From Heterostelium multicystogenum (Eukaryota > Evosea > Eumycetozoa > Acytosteliales > Acytosteliaceae), in NCBI GenBank assembly GCA_003667245.1, contig RCNN01000586.1, positions 1-64,000 on the forward strand: DNA of 64,000 nucleotides, given 5' to 3'. Below, piece after piece: positions 18,588 to 29,307 of the stretch. The notes beneath the pieces are model-generated. The model did not search any database, was not told the DNA's origin, and saw nothing but the letters and a program-made list of their open reading frames with translations. How positions within the stretch are numbered: the first letter of the stretch is position 1; every line of letters starts with the position of its first letter. The position numbers and the translations under genes were made by a program.

Positions 18588-20845
18588 TGAACATTCGCAT
18601 TGATCCCACCGCGCTGCCCTTGGTCGCGGCGCTGACTGACCCGGTGACCTGTCCCGCCGTCGCTTCCTGGCCAGTACGGCCGTGGGCGCGCTGGTGATCG
18701 GTTTTGGCCTGCCACTGGGGTCTGGCGAGTGCAGGCGGCCACCGCCGCGGCCACGGCCGAACGCGGTACGCAGGTGCCGGCCTTCCTGGAGATTCGCCCG
18801 GACAACACGATTCGTTTGCTCAGCCCGTTTATCGAAGGCGGCCAGGGCACGTTCACCGCGATGGCGCAGATTGTCGGCGAGGAGTTGGACGCCGACCCGG
18901 CCACGTTCCTGGTTGAGTGTGCCCCGCCCGGTGAAGCCTTTGTGGTGATGGAGAACGGCATGCGCATCACCGGCGGCAGTATGTCGGTGCGGATGAGTTA
19001 CCCCACGATGCGCCGGCTGGGTTGCGCTGGCCCGGCAATGTTGCTGGAGGCCGGGGCGCAGGCGCTGAAGGTACCGGTGAGCGAGCTGTCGACCGAGCCG
19101 GGCAAGGTCGTACACGCGGCGTCCGGGCGTTCCCTTGCGTTATGGCGAATTGGCCGGGCGGGCGATGGACCTGCCGGTACCGGATGTGGCCAGTGTGAAG
19201 CTGCGCGACCCAAGCCAGTTCCGTTGGATCGGCAAGCCGGTGAAGCGTCTCGATGCGTATGACAAGTCCACCGGCAAGGCGCTGTACAGCATTGATATGA
19301 AGGTCGACGGCATGCTCCATGCCGCCGTGCAGCATGCGCCCCGACTCGGCATGACGGTGGGCAGCCTGCGCAACGAAGACCAGGTCAAGGCCATGCCGGG
19401 CGTGCATTCGGTGCATCGCCTGCCCGGTGCGGTGGCGGTGGTGGCCGAGCGTTGGTGGCATGCCAAGCGTGCGGTGGAGTCGATTCAGGTCGACTGGCTG
19501 GAGCCGACGGCTGATTCCAAGGTGCGCGGGATGCCGAAGGACTTTTCCAGCGACGAGCATTTCAAGCGCCTGGCCGCAGAAACCGGCCCGGCCCGTGATG
19601 ATGAGAACCGAGGGCGACGTGGCCGGCACGCTGGCCAATGCCAAGACCAAGGTCGAGGCCACTTACCACAACCAGTACCTGCACCATGCCCAGTTGGAGC
19701 CGCCTTCGGCGCTGGCGCGCTTCAACCCTGACGGTTCGCTGGAGATCTGGCTGCCGAATCAGGCGCAGGACATGTTCCTGGCCGATATCGCCAAGCGCAC
19801 CGGCCTGGCCCCGGAGCGGATTACCCTGCATTCGCCGTTGTTGGGTGGTTTTTTTCGGGCGGCACTTCCTGTATGACTCGGCCAGTCCTTACCCGCAGGC
19901 CATCGAGTTGGCCAAGGCGGTGGGGCGCCCGGTGAAGTTGATCTGGAGCCGCGAAGAAGAATTCCTGCGGGATGTGCTGCGCCCGGTCGCAGCGGTGAAT
20001 TTCCGTGGGGCGCTGGACAGCGACGGCTGGCCGGGTGGCGATTGAAGCGGTGAGCGCCACGGAGGGACCTACCGAGGCCCTGGCGGGCAAGCAGGGCGAG
20101 AAGCTCGACCCGACGGCCCTTGAGGGACTGTCCGGCAAGTCCTATGCGATTCCCAACAAGCGTATCGCGCAGATTCTATGTGAAGGGCCCGGTGATGCTG
20201 GGCTACTGGCGTTCGGTGGGCAATTCGCTGAATGACTTTTTCTTACGAATCCTTCCTGGATGAACTGGCCGACAAGGGTGGCAAGGACCCGTTCGAGTTG
20301 CGCCTGCATCTGTTGCGGGATAACCAGCGGCTGACCACTCTGCTGAGGGCGGTGGGCGAGTTGTCGGGTGGCTGGAAACGTGGGCCGTTTGTTGCCGAGG
20401 ACGGCAGCAAGCGCGCACGCGGGGTGGCGATGGCGTCACCGTTCGGCACCCAGACGGCGGTGATTGCCGAGGTGTCGATCGAGAACGGCCAGGTCAAGGT
20501 GCACGACATCTGGCAGGCAATCGACCCGGGCAGCATCGTCAACCCGGCGATTGTCGAGGCGCAGGTGAATGGGGCGGTGTCGCTGGGCTTGTCCCAGGTG
20601 CTGTTGGAGGAAGCGGTGTATGTGGACGGCTTGCCTCGGGCGCGTAACTACGATTTGTACCCGGTGCTGCCGCCTTCGCGGATGGCCCGGGTGCACGTGC
20701 GCGTGATCGAGAGCGGGGAAAAAAATGGGCGGTATTGGCGAACCGCCGCTGCCCGCCGTGGCGCCTGCCGTGGCCAACGCCGTCGCGGCGTTTGACCGGG
20801 CAGCGTGTTCGCAGCATGCCGTTAAGCCGCCACTCCTTCACCTGA
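18587..20845 (+). CDS. IorB-like molybdopterin-binding subunit of aldehyde/isoquinoline oxidoreductase, frame broken
   Basis: ATG 18587 overlaps the IorA-like stop. A twin-arginine-like start is followed by LVIGFGLPLG, then the xanthine-dehydrogenase-type domains: LEIRPDNTIRLLSPFIEGGQ, GTFTAMAQIVGEELDAD, MRITGGSMSVRMSYPTMRRL. Later text includes VSIENGQVKVHDIWQAIDPG, characteristic of the second Mo domain. About 745 residues, exported with cofactor to the periplasm. It hydroxylates aldehydes or N-heterocycles. Breaks are near 18640-18720, 19120, 19600, 19850, 20035, 20190 and 20740-20790. Confidence 0.85.
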
Positions 20846-20862
20846 CCGGGGCCTGAGCACTT

Positions 20863-22211
20863 ATGAACAACCGTCGATTCGCAAGAACCGTTGGCTGGCT
20901 GGCGCTGCCGTGCCTGGTCGCCGCAGGCCTGCTGGCCTGGTATGTCACCCGCGAGCCTGTCTCGCCGCTGGGGGCCGAGCCCGTCGCCACGGACCCGGCG
21001 CTGGTCGCCCGAGGCGAGTATGTCGCCCGGCTCAGCGACTGTGTGGCGTGCCACAGCGTGCCCAACGGCAAGCCCCTTTGCCGGTGGCCTGGAGATGGCC
21101 ACGCCGCTGGGGGCGATCCACGCCACCAACGTCACGCCAGACCCGGAAAACCGGTATTGGCAGCTACAGCCTCGCCGACTTCGACCGCGCGGTGCGCCAG
21201 GGTGTCGCGCCGGGTGGGCGCCGCCTGTATCGGCGATGCCGTACCCGTCCTATGCCAAGCTCAGCGGACGATGATGTTGCGCGCCCTGTACGCGTTCTTC
21301 ATGAAGGGCGTGGCGCCGGTGCAGCAGACCAATATCAAGAGTTCGATCCCGTGGCCATTGAATATGCGGTGGCCGATCGCGCTGTGGAATGGCGTGTTTA
21401 CCGACAGCAAGCCGTATGTCGCGAAAGGCCGGGAAGGATGAACTGTGGAACCGGGGCGCCTACATCGTGCAGGGCCCGGGGCATTGCGGCAGTTGTCACA
21501 CACCACGGGGCCTGGCCTTCAACGAGAAGGCACTGGATGAAAGTGGCAAGCCGTACCTGGCCGGTGGCTTGCTCGACGGCTGGTATGCACCGAGCCTGCG
21601 GGGATGATCCCAACACCGGCCTGGGGCGCTGGAGCGAGCCGGAAGTGGTGCAGTTCCTCAAGACCGGTCGCAACAAACATGCGGTGGTTTATGGCTCGAT
21701 GACCGAGGCGTTCAACAACTCCACGCAGTTCATGAGCGACGATGACCTGGCGGCGATTGCACGCTATCTGCGGTCGTTGCCGGGCGACGAGCAGCGCGAC
21801 GGTGCGGCCTGGCAGTATCAGGCGGTGTCGGCTGCGCAACGCCTGGATGCGCCGGGTGCGCATACCTATGTGACCCGCTGCGCCTCGTGCCACGGGCTGG
21901 AAGGCAAAGGGCAACCGGACTGGATGCCGCCGCTGGCGGGCGCCACCTCCGCACTGGCCAAGGAGGACGCCTCGGCGATCAACATCACCCTCAATGGCTC
22001 GCAGCGCGTAGTGGCGGCCAATGTGGCGGACGCTTATCGCATGCCGGCGTTCCGTGAGCAGTTGTCGGACCAGGAGATTGCTGAAGTGCTGACGTTTGTG
22101 CGCGGCACCTGGGGCAATCAGGGTGGGGCGGTGGATGCCAAGGCGGTGGGCAAGTTGCGTGAGCACACGGGCCCGGCGAGCAGTAGCCCGATCATTCTGC
22201 AAATGCGCTGA
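20863..22211 (+). CDS. three-haem cytochrome c subunit, frame broken
   Basis: The signal-anchor WLALPCLVAAGLLAWYV is followed by three haem-binding motifs: CVACH (21042-21056), CGSCH (near 21485) and CASCH (near 21885). The C-terminal domain ends ADAYRMPAFREQLSDQEIAE and VLTFVRGTWGNQGG. This matches the about 445-residue cytochrome subunits of membrane alcohol/aldehyde dehydrogenases. It would pass electrons from the IorAB-like pair to the respiratory chain. Start is 18 bases after the IorB-like stop. Breaks lie near 21080, 21160, 21230, 21420 and 21605. Confidence 0.85.
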
Positions 22212-22257
22212 GGGAAATGCGCCTTGTGAGGGAGGCGCTTTGTGTAGGAACTGCTTT

Positions 22258-22347
22258 GTGTGGGAGCGGGCTTGCTCGCGAAGGCGGTGGGTCAGTGAAG
22301 AACTTGCTGACTGACACACCGCCTTCGCGAGCAAGCCCGCTCCCACA
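22258..22347. repeat. REP-type inverted repeat (TGTGGGAGCGGGCTTGCTCGCGAA class)
   Basis: The outer arms are perfect inverted copies. The inner arms (AGGCGGTG...CACACCGCCT) also pair. It lies between the cytochrome and msrA genes, which converge. The same class recurs at 42015, 44461, 47611 and 51481. Confidence 0.9.
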
Positions 22348-22350
22348 TTT

Positions 22351-22857
22351 TCAACTGCGTTTCGGCAGTTTCCAGTTGGGTCGGATGAAGTGGCAGGTGT
22401 AGCCATTCGGAATCCGCTCCAGGTAATCCTGATGCTCCGGCTCCGCTTCCCAGAACGGCCCCGCCGGTTCGATTTCCGTCACGACACGGCCTGGCCACAA
22501 CCCCGAGGCATCCACATCCGCTGCGGTGTCTTCAGCGATGTCGCGTTGCTGTTCGCTCAGGTAATAAATCGCCGAACGGTAGCTGGGGCCCAGGTCGTTG
22601 CCCTGGCGGTTGGGCGTGCTGGGGTCGTGGATCTGGAAAAAGAACTCGAGGATCTGCCGGTAAGTGATCACCGTCGGGTCGAAGACGATCTCGATGGCTT
22701 CGGCATGGTTGCCGTGGTTGCGATACGTGGCATTCGGCACATCGCCGCCGGTGTAGCCGACCCGCGTGTGCAGCACGCCGGGGTAGCGGCGCAGCAGGTC
22801 TTGCATGCCCCAGAAGCAGCCGCCGGCGAGCAGGGCGGTTTCGGTCGGGTTGGTCAT
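22351..22857 (-). CDS. msrA: peptide-methionine (S)-S-oxide reductase
   Basis: Intact, 168 residues. The catalytic motif GCFWG places the nucleophilic Cys at residue 14, and [20 protein letters not shown] and [18 protein letters not shown] are family signatures. A Cys near the C-terminus (NGYTCHF) could serve in resolving the sulfenic acid. It repairs oxidised Met-S-oxide in the cytoplasm with thioredoxin. Its ATG overlaps the stop of the upstream MFS gene (ATGA), so the two are one operon. Confidence 0.95.
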   Translation of the reverse strand: MTNPTETALLAGGCFWGMQDLLRRYPGVLHTRVGYTGGDVPNATYRNHGNHAEAIEIVFDPTVITYRQILEFFFQIHDPSTPNRQGNDLGPSYRSAIYYLSEQQRDIAEDTAADVDASGLWPGRVVTEIEPAGPFWEAEPEHQDYLERIPNGYTCHFIRPNWKLPKRS

Positions 22858-24342
22858 GGTCTGTGCTTCCCCTTGTTGGATACCTCGCTAGTTATGGGGG
22901 CAGGTTGGACGATTCCAAGGTCGAGGGGCGCGCCTTCGATCGGCTTCGTCCGCGTTGCCCGCAGCGCCATCAACAGCGCCAACACGGGTGCCAGGGTAAA
23001 CAGCGCGAACAGCCAGCGCGCGGCATGGGCGATGCCGCCATTGCCGGCCACTTCATTGATGCCCGCCATGTTCGAGATCACCCCCGCCAGCGCCGCGCCC
23101 ATGGCCATGGCGAACAGTTGCAGGGTGGTGATCGACGAAGCGGCCGTGTCCTTGTCCTGTTCTGAAGCCACTTGCAGGATGCGCGTCAGCAGGTGCGGCC
23201 AACCCAGGCCGATGCCGAACCCCACCAGGAACAGCCCCAGGCAGATAGGGGCCAGCAATGTCCATTCGCCCTGGCTGGCGATGGGCGTAGTGATCGCCAG
23301 CATCATCAAGCCCGCCACGATAAACAGCGGCCCCGCGATGATGGCGCGATGTGGACCGCGGCCGGTCCAGCCGGAGCTTATGATTTCCGAGACCGTCCAG
23401 CGGCCGCCATCAGCGCGGCCATGTAACCGGCGATCAGCGGCGACTGGCCATGCAAGTGCTGCAGAAAGTACGGCATGAAGATCTCGCTGCTCATGCCGAT
23501 CACCAACAGGCAGGTGGTCGCATAAAGCGCGCAGAGCGGGGTGCTGAACTTCAATGCATCCCGGGGCAAAAGACGCACGGTGGCGCTGGACTCCTTGCGG
23601 ATCAACAGCACCACCAGCACGACGCAGGTGGCGATACCCAACAGGTTCCAGCTCGGCAGCGCCGAGACGCTGCCGGCACACACCGCCAGCACCGCGCCCG
23701 CCAGCAGCACCAGTTGCGGCACCGGCAAACGAGCGGTGGCGGTCGCCGTGGTGTCGCGCGGGGGCAGGGCGCGGCTGGTGAGTACCATGTACGCCAGGCT
23801 CACCGGCACCATCGAGCCGAAGGCTAGGCGCCACGCGTCCATCTCGGCAAACACACCACCCACCGCCGGCCCGACGAGCGTCGCCACGCCCCACATCCCC
23901 GACACCAGTGCCATTGCGCGCGGCCACAGGCGCTCTTCGAACACCAGTTGGATCATCGAGTAACACAGGGCCAGCAAGACCCCGCCGCCCAGTCCCTGGA
24001 TGGAGCGCCCCGCGAGCATCACCGGCATGTTCGGCGCCAGGGCACAGATCAACACGCCCACCATGAACACCAGTGTGGCCAGCGCATACGCCAGCCGTGG
24101 ACCGGTGCGTTGCAACAGCTTGGAGGTGAGGGCGGAACCGAGGATCGAGGCCACCACGTACAGTGTGGTGCTCCACGCATAAAGCGCCAGGCCGCCGATT
24201 TCGGCAACCACCGACGGCAGGATGGTGGTGGCGATGTAGGTGTTGGTGGCATACAGCGCGATGCCGCCTGAAAGGGCAATGGAGCGGGTGGCGTTCTTGC
24301 CGCTAAGCAACTCGCCCCAAACTGCTGTCTTGGGTTTGCATC
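22854..24342 (-). CDS. MFS transporter, 14-helix type, frame broken
   Basis: The long frame reads [60 protein letters not shown] and [20 protein letters not shown], typical of the DHA2-related multidrug MFS branch. It continues after a break near 23385 as [20 protein letters not shown]. About 490 residues. An N-terminal break near 24310 separates MQTQDSSLG from the rest. Co-transcribed with msrA, so it may export an oxidising or antimicrobial compound, which is inference. Confidence 0.8.
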
Positions 24343-24543
24343 AACGATTCCTTGTAATGCGTTCGCGGTATGGAAGCCGGCGAAGGGCATAAGCGTCAGG
24401 CTTGAGGTAATTAACCAAGCAATTGCTTTTAATATTGCGTTGAGGCGAATTATTTTGCAAGGAATGACTTGTCAGGTGGCTGAGTCGCTATGGCAGCTGA
24501 GGGGGGAGCGTGAGACGCGCCGTTTCCCACGGCCGGCAGCACT

Positions 24544-25013
24544 TCACACCATCAGTTTCCGGCTGAACTTGGTTTCCATCACGATATGCGAAGCGGTGTG
24601 CGCCACCCCTTTGATCATGTTGATCCTGATGAGCTCGGCATTGAGTTCGCTCAGGGTGGCGGTGCCAGGTGAATGATGAAATCGGACTCCCCCGAGACCG
24701 CGTAAACGGCCTGCACCGCTTCCATCCTGCGCAGCGAGGTCATCACATCGGTGTAGCTCTTGTTGGTGCAGGAGGTCATGGTAAAGCAGGTCACCGTCTG
24801 CTGAAGCCGGTCCTGGTCGATGCGCACGCTGTAGCCGGTGATGACGCCGGCCTTTTCCAGGCGGGTAATCCGCTCCTGCACCGCAGAGCGCGAGACCCCG
24901 AGCTTGCGGGCCAATGACGCGGTGGGTTCGCGTGCGTTGGCTTGCAGCAGGCCAAGCAATTGCCTGTCCTTGTCGGTGAGGTTAAACAATGGACCGGGAT
25001 TCTGCGTATCCAT
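24544..25013 (-). CDS. Lrp/AsnC family transcriptional regulator, C-terminal frame break
   Basis: Start ATG 25013 is preferred over the GTG at 25019 because AAGGA lies 7-8 bases upstream. The helix-turn-helix reads LTDKDRQLLGLLQANAREPT and RKLGVSRSAVQERITRLEKA. The sensing domain continues ITGYSVRIDQDRLQQTV and ends, after a break near 24660, IVMETKFSRKLMV at 24544. About 156 residues. It is the last gene of the ABC/oxidase run, 27 bases after it, and probably senses the transported amino compound. Confidence 0.85.
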
Positions 25014-25040
25014 GGACACGTCCTTGACCCTCGCTGGGGT

Positions 25041-26348
25041 TCAGTTTTTATGAGTCGCCCTGTGTTGCGAGCGCTTTTCCTGAAACATATCCATCATTTT
25101 CAGGCCGGCGTAAACCGTTTGTGCGGCCGCCGGGCCCAGGGGGCCGCCATTCCATTCCAGGCCGTAGGCATCGAACAGGCGGTAGCGATCGGTTTCGCCG
25201 CAGATCGCCTCGGCGATGACGCGTGCGCCGATCGGCGCGGTGTTCATACCATGGCCACCAAATGATGTACACGCCCACAATCCCTGCCCCAGCGGGCCAA
25301 TGTGCGGCATCTTGTGCCGCGCATAACCCATCAACCCGGACCAGGCCTTGTCGATCCTGATGCCGCGCAGTTGCGGATAAACGTCGAGGATATCCTGCGT
25401 CAGCAATTGCCCCAGGCGTTTCTCATCCTGCAGGTTGCGCGTGGTAATGCGGCCGCCCCAGAGCAGGCGGTCGCCCTCGACGATGCGGTAATAGTCCGAG
25501 GCCCGGCGGTTATCGCCCACGGCATCGGAGGTACAGACCGCCTCGGCCAGGCGATCGCCCAGGTGCTCGGTCAGCACTGCATAGGTCGCGATCGGCAGGA
25601 AGGCGCGGCGTAATTTGCCGAACTCAGGCCCCCCATAGCCGCCGCAGCAGTACACCACGTGGGCACATTCGACAGTGCCCTGATCGGTGATGACCCGGTG
25701 TCGCCCGTTGCGGCTTTCGACGGCGGTCATGGGCGAGCGTTCATGGATTTTGCCACCGCTGTGCTCGATCAGTCGGGCCAGGCCGAGGCAATAGTTCAAG
25801 GGGTGGAAGTGAAAGCCATGGTTGTCGCGCAGCGCCTGGAAATACCGCTCGGTCTTGAGCTTTTCGCGCACCGCCTGGCGATCCAGGTAGTCGAGGTGAA
25901 AGTCGAAATCCGCGGCCATTTTGTCCCGCACACGCTGCAGGTTGTCGCCATCCTCGTAGCGCACCACACTCAGTTTTCCCGGGGTTGGCGTGCAGCCGGG
26001 CAACTGATGACCGGCGATCATGCCCCGAACAATCTCGACGCCCTCAAGCGACAGTTTGAACAGCGCGGCGGCCGTCGGTTTGCCGCAGCGTCGCTCGATG
26101 GCGGCCAACCCTTCGGACCAGCCCTGGAGCACGAAGCCACCGTTGCGCCCCGACGCTCCCCAGGCCACGCGACCGGCATCCAGCAGCACCACCGACTGCC
26201 CGCGGGAGACCAGCTCCCACGCCGTGCTCAGCCCCGCCAGCCCGGCGCCGATCACGCACACATCGGCCCGGGCGTTGCCACACAGCGCCTGGCGTTCAGT
26301 CGTGTCGCGCATCGTGGCGGTGTAGTAATTGTTGTTATAGGTGTACAT
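25041..26348 (-). CDS. FAD-dependent amine/amino acid oxidase, PuuB/DAO family
   Basis: Intact, 435 residues from ATG 26348. The FAD Rossmann motif VIGAGLAGLSTAWELVSRG is near residue 30, followed by GRNGGFVLQGW, which matches the FAD-binding text of gamma-glutamylputrescine oxidases. Late motifs include YYRIVEGDRLLWGGRITTRN and SFGGHGMNTAPIGARVIAEA. It oxidatively deaminates an amine or N-substituted amino acid in the cytoplasm. Lies behind an amino-acid ABC importer and before an Lrp regulator, so it probably degrades what the importer brings in. PuuB activity itself is unproven. Confidence 0.85.
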   Translation of the reverse strand: MYTYNNNYYTATMRDTTERQALCGNARADVCVIGAGLAGLSTAWELVSRGQSVVLLDAGRVAWGASGRNGGFVLQGWSEGLAAIERRCGKPTAAALFKLSLEGVEIVRGMIAGHQLPGCTPTPGKLSVVRYEDGDNLQRVRDKMAADFDFHLDYLDRQAVREKLKTERYFQALRDNHGFHFHPLNYCLGLARLIEHSGGKIHERSPMTAVESRNGRHRVITDQGTVECAHVVYCCGGYGGPEFGKLRRAFLPIATYAVLTEHLGDRLAEAVCTSDAVGDNRRASDYYRIVEGDRLLWGGRITTRNLQDEKRLGQLLTQDILDVYPQLRGIRIDKAWSGLMGYARHKMPHIGPLGQGLWACTSFGGHGMNTAPIGARVIAEAICGETDRYRLFDAYGLEWNGGPLGPAAAQTVYAGLKMMDMFQEKRSQHRATHKN

Positions 26349-26431
26349 GAAGTCGGTCGTCCTTTTTTCGCGGCGCAGGCATACAGCGCGCCGCGTCGAG
26401 GACGGGGCGCCTGTACGGCCTGTGGGGTTTT

Positions 26432-27271
26432 TTACTGCACCTGGGTGAGGTCGGCGCCGTACCATTTCTCTGACAATTGCTTGAGCGTGCCGTCGGCTTT
26501 CATGTCCGCGACGATCTTGGTCAGCGCGCTGTTGAACGCCTCATCGCCCTTGTCCACGGCGATGGCCAGGGGTTCGTAGTAGGCGGGTTTGCCTTCCACC
26601 CTGACGATGGGGTAGCCATTCTTGACGGCGGCGACGATGGTGGGCAGGGCGGACAGGGTTGCGTTCAGCCGCACCCCGTCTCCCATGCGCAGGTCATCCA
26701 ACGGGCCCATGCTGTCGCCGTACGTGCGAACCTCGCCGGGGGTGACTTCGTAAGTGAACGGCGGCACATCGGCGGCGTCGATCTTGAGGCGGCGGTTGAT
26801 ATAGTCCTCCGAAGTCGTACCGGCTTCGACGCCGATGATCTTGCCGTTCAGGTCCGCCACTTTGGTCTCGGCCGCGTCCTTGTGCACTGCGAATACATAC
26901 GGCGTGTAGTAGTAGATCGCGGGGAAGTCGAGCACCCGGGTGCGCTCGGTGGTAGGCGTCATGGAGCCGACCGACAGGTCCCAGCGGCTCGACCAGCGCC
27001 CGGCGGTGATGATCCCGTATTCGGGCGTCACGAAGTCGACTTTGCTGCCCAGGCGTTCGCCGATTTCGCTGGCGACATCGATATCGAAGCCTTGCAGCTT
27101 ATTGTCCGGGCCCAGGAACGATTGCGGTGGCCAGTTGGCCGAGGTGGCCACCTTGATCACCTTGGTTTCATGGATGCGGTCGAGGGTCGAGCCCGCCCAG
27201 GCCGCGCCTGTGAGGCTGGTGAGGACGGTGGCGACAGCGGCTGCGGTGAAGAAGCGAGTGAACGAGATCAT
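26432..27271 (-). CDS. ABC transporter substrate-binding protein, polar amino acid type
   Basis: Intact, 279 residues. Signal peptide AAAVATVLTSLTGAAWA ends at about residue 26. The binding-domain text QSFLGPDNKLQGFDIDVASE and GSMTPTTERTRVLDFPAIYY is typical of family 3 solute-binding proteins, with the Arg that holds the ligand carboxylate. It captures an amino acid or derivative in the periplasm for the permease and ATPase upstream. Upstream gap to the ATPase is 74 bases. Confidence 0.92.
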   Translation of the reverse strand: MISFTRFFTAAAVATVLTSLTGAAWAGSTLDRIHETKVIKVATSANWPPQSFLGPDNKLQGFDIDVASEIGERLGSKVDFVTPEYGIITAGRWSSRWDLSVGSMTPTTERTRVLDFPAIYYYTPYVFAVHKDAAETKVADLNGKIIGVEAGTTSEDYINRRLKIDAADVPPFTYEVTPGEVRTYGDSMGPLDDLRMGDGVRLNATLSALPTIVAAVKNGYPIVRVEGKPAYYEPLAIAVDKGDEAFNSALTKIVADMKADGTLKQLSEKWYGADLTQVQ

Positions 27272-27345
27272 GGGTAAGCCTCCAGTATCTTGAGTGCGGT
27301 GCCTGTTGTTTTTATCGGTGACTTCGCAAGGTTCGACGGTGCTGC

Positions 27346-28116
27346 TCAGTGGCTGAGAATCTGCGACAGGAATTCCCGGGCACGCTCGTGCTGCGGGTTG
27401 TCAAAAAACTCGGTGGGTTTGGCTTGCTCGATGATGCAGCCCTGGTCCATGAAGATGATCCGGTCGGCCACCCGCCGGGCGAATCCCATCTCGTGGGTGA
27501 CGCAGACCATGGTGATGCCGTCCTGGGCCAGTTCGCCCATCACGTCCAGCACTTCCTTGACCATCTCGGGGTCAAGGGCCGACGTGGGCTCGTCGAACAG
27601 CATGATGCGCGGGCGCATGCACAAGGCCCGGGCAATGGCGACGCGCTGCTGCTGGCCGCCCGAGAGCTGGCTGGGGTATTTGTCGGCCTGGTTCCCGATG
27701 CGCACTCGGTCCAGGTATTCATAGGCCAGTTCGCGGGCCTGGGGCTCGCTGAGCTTGCTCACCAGACGCGGTCCCACCATGAGGTTCTCCAGCACCGTCA
27801 TGTGCGGGAACAGGTTGAACTGCTGGAACACCATGCCGACCTGGCGCCGTATGCCCGCCACGCAGGCGGCATCACGGGTCAGCTCGGTGCCCTCGATGAA
27901 CACGTGGCCTTTCTGGAAGTCTTCCAGCAGGTTCAGGCAGCGAATCAACGTGGACTTGCCGGAGCCCGACGGCCCGCAGACCACCACGATTTCACCGCTG
28001 GCAATGTGCAGGTCGATGCCCTTGAGCACATAAAAATCGCCATACCATTTATGCATGTCCTGGATCGATATTGCAGGGTATGGAGCAGGGACTATTGAGG
28101 GCTGATTCATCGTCAT
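27346..28116 (-). CDS. amino acid ABC transporter ATP-binding protein
   Basis: Intact, 256 residues. Walker [10 protein letters not shown] at about residue 48, signature LSGGQQQR, Walker [14 protein letters not shown] and switch His CVTHEMGF are all present. Its closest subfamily is GlnQ/HisP. It powers import by the neighbouring permease. Only 9 bases separate it from the permease stop. Confidence 0.95.
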   Translation of the reverse strand: MTMNQPSIVPAPYPAISIQDMHKWYGDFYVLKGIDLHIASGEIVVVCGPSGSGKSTLIRCLNLLEDFQKGHVFIEGTELTRDAACVAGIRRQVGMVFQQFNLFPHMTVLENLMVGPRLVSKLSEPQARELAYEYLDRVRIGNQADKYPSQLSGGQQQRVAIARALCMRPRIMLFDEPTSALDPEMVKEVLDVMGELAQDGITMVCVTHEMGFARRVADRIIFMDQGCIIEQAKPTEFFDNPQHERAREFLSQILSH

Positions 28117-28125
28117 GCTCCTGAT

Positions 28126-29091
28126 TCAGCGATGGGCGCGGTTGAAGTGCTTTTCCAGGCGGGCCTGGACGGTTTCCAGCACGATCGACAGCAGCCAATA
28201 CAGCACGGCGGCGGTGATCAGCATTTCCAGGTGCCGGAACTCGGCGCGTCCCTGGGTTCGTGCCAGGAACATCAGCTCCCAGACGCCGATCACCGACACC
28301 AGCGAACTGTCCTTGAGCATCGAGATGAACTGGTTGCCCGTTGGCGGAATGATCAAGCGCATGGACTGCGGGAGAATCACCCGGGTCATCGTCTGGAACG
28401 GGTTCAGGCCAATCGCCCGCGAGGCTTCCCACTGGCCCCGCGAGATGCTGCTGATACCGGCGCGGAAGATCTCCGTCATGTAGGCGCCATAACACAGCGA
28501 GAGCGCCAGAATCCCGGCTGGAACCGCTCCAACGACATAGCCCAGTTGAGGGATGCCCAGGTAAATCAGATAGATCTGGATCAGCAGCGGAACGCCGCGG
28601 AAAAACGAGGTGTAGAAGCTCGCAATCGCAATCGCGAAGCCGTTGGAAGACAAGCGCGCGGTGGCGCCCAGCAGCGCCAGGACGAACGCAATCGCAATCG
28701 AAATCGCCGACACGTAGACGGTGGTGAACACCCCCTGGGTGATCATGAAGCCGATTTTGGTCGCGATGAAACTGTAGGAAAGGTTGAAGGTGTCGAAGAA
28801 CAACAGGAACAGCACCAGCAACTCGCACCAGACCGTGATGATCTGCGCGCGCAAGGGAAAGCGGCCAAGGATGAACAGGTTCAGCACCACCGTCAGGGTG
28901 AACGTGCCGCCCACTGCAATATCTCGTGCCAGTGGTGCCTTCAGGTCGAGAACGATGGGGCCCATCAAGTGGGAGAGGCGGCCTTCACCGACGCCGCAGG
29001 CGAGCGTGATGATGAAAATCACCACGGCCACCGCGCCCATGAATACCGCGCTGTCCGTCATGCGGGTCTTGACGATATGGTCTTTGTACAT
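28126..29091 (-). CDS. amino acid ABC transporter permease
   Basis: Intact, 321 residues, longer than usual for this His/Glu/Gln/Arg/opine family because of an N-terminal extension with three extra hydrophobic stretches. The EAA coupling loop reads EASRAIGLNPFQTMTRVILP. As the only permease visible in the cluster it probably works as a homodimer. It is the first gene of the run permease-ATPase-binding protein-oxidase-Lrp. Confidence 0.92.
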   Translation of the reverse strand: MYKDHIVKTRMTDSAVFMGAVAVVIFIITLACGVGEGRLSHLMGPIVLDLKAPLARDIAVGGTFTLTVVLNLFILGRFPLRAQIITVWCELLVLFLLFFDTFNLSYSFIATKIGFMITQGVFTTVYVSAISIAIAFVLALLGATARLSSNGFAIAIASFYTSFFRGVPLLIQIYLIYLGIPQLGYVVGAVPAGILALSLCYGAYMTEIFRAGISSISRGQWEASRAIGLNPFQTMTRVILPQSMRLIIPPTGNQFISMLKDSSLVSVIGVWELMFLARTQGRAEFRHLEMLITAAVLYWLLSIVLETVQARLEKHFNRAHR

Positions 29092-29307
29092 GGCTTACGC
29101 GCCCCGGGGTGAGCCCCCTTTATTGTTGTCAGTCCATTATGGGTTGACGAAATGCCGGGCGGCACCCTGCGCAATGTTGGGATTTGCGGTTTTTATTGGC
29201 GTATGAGGGGATGGGAGCCGTACATATGCCGGGCGGAGTCATCAAGCTTTCGCCAGCAATCATTTCGCGCCAGACTCATGGGCATTCATTGCCCCAGGGT
29301 AGCCGCC

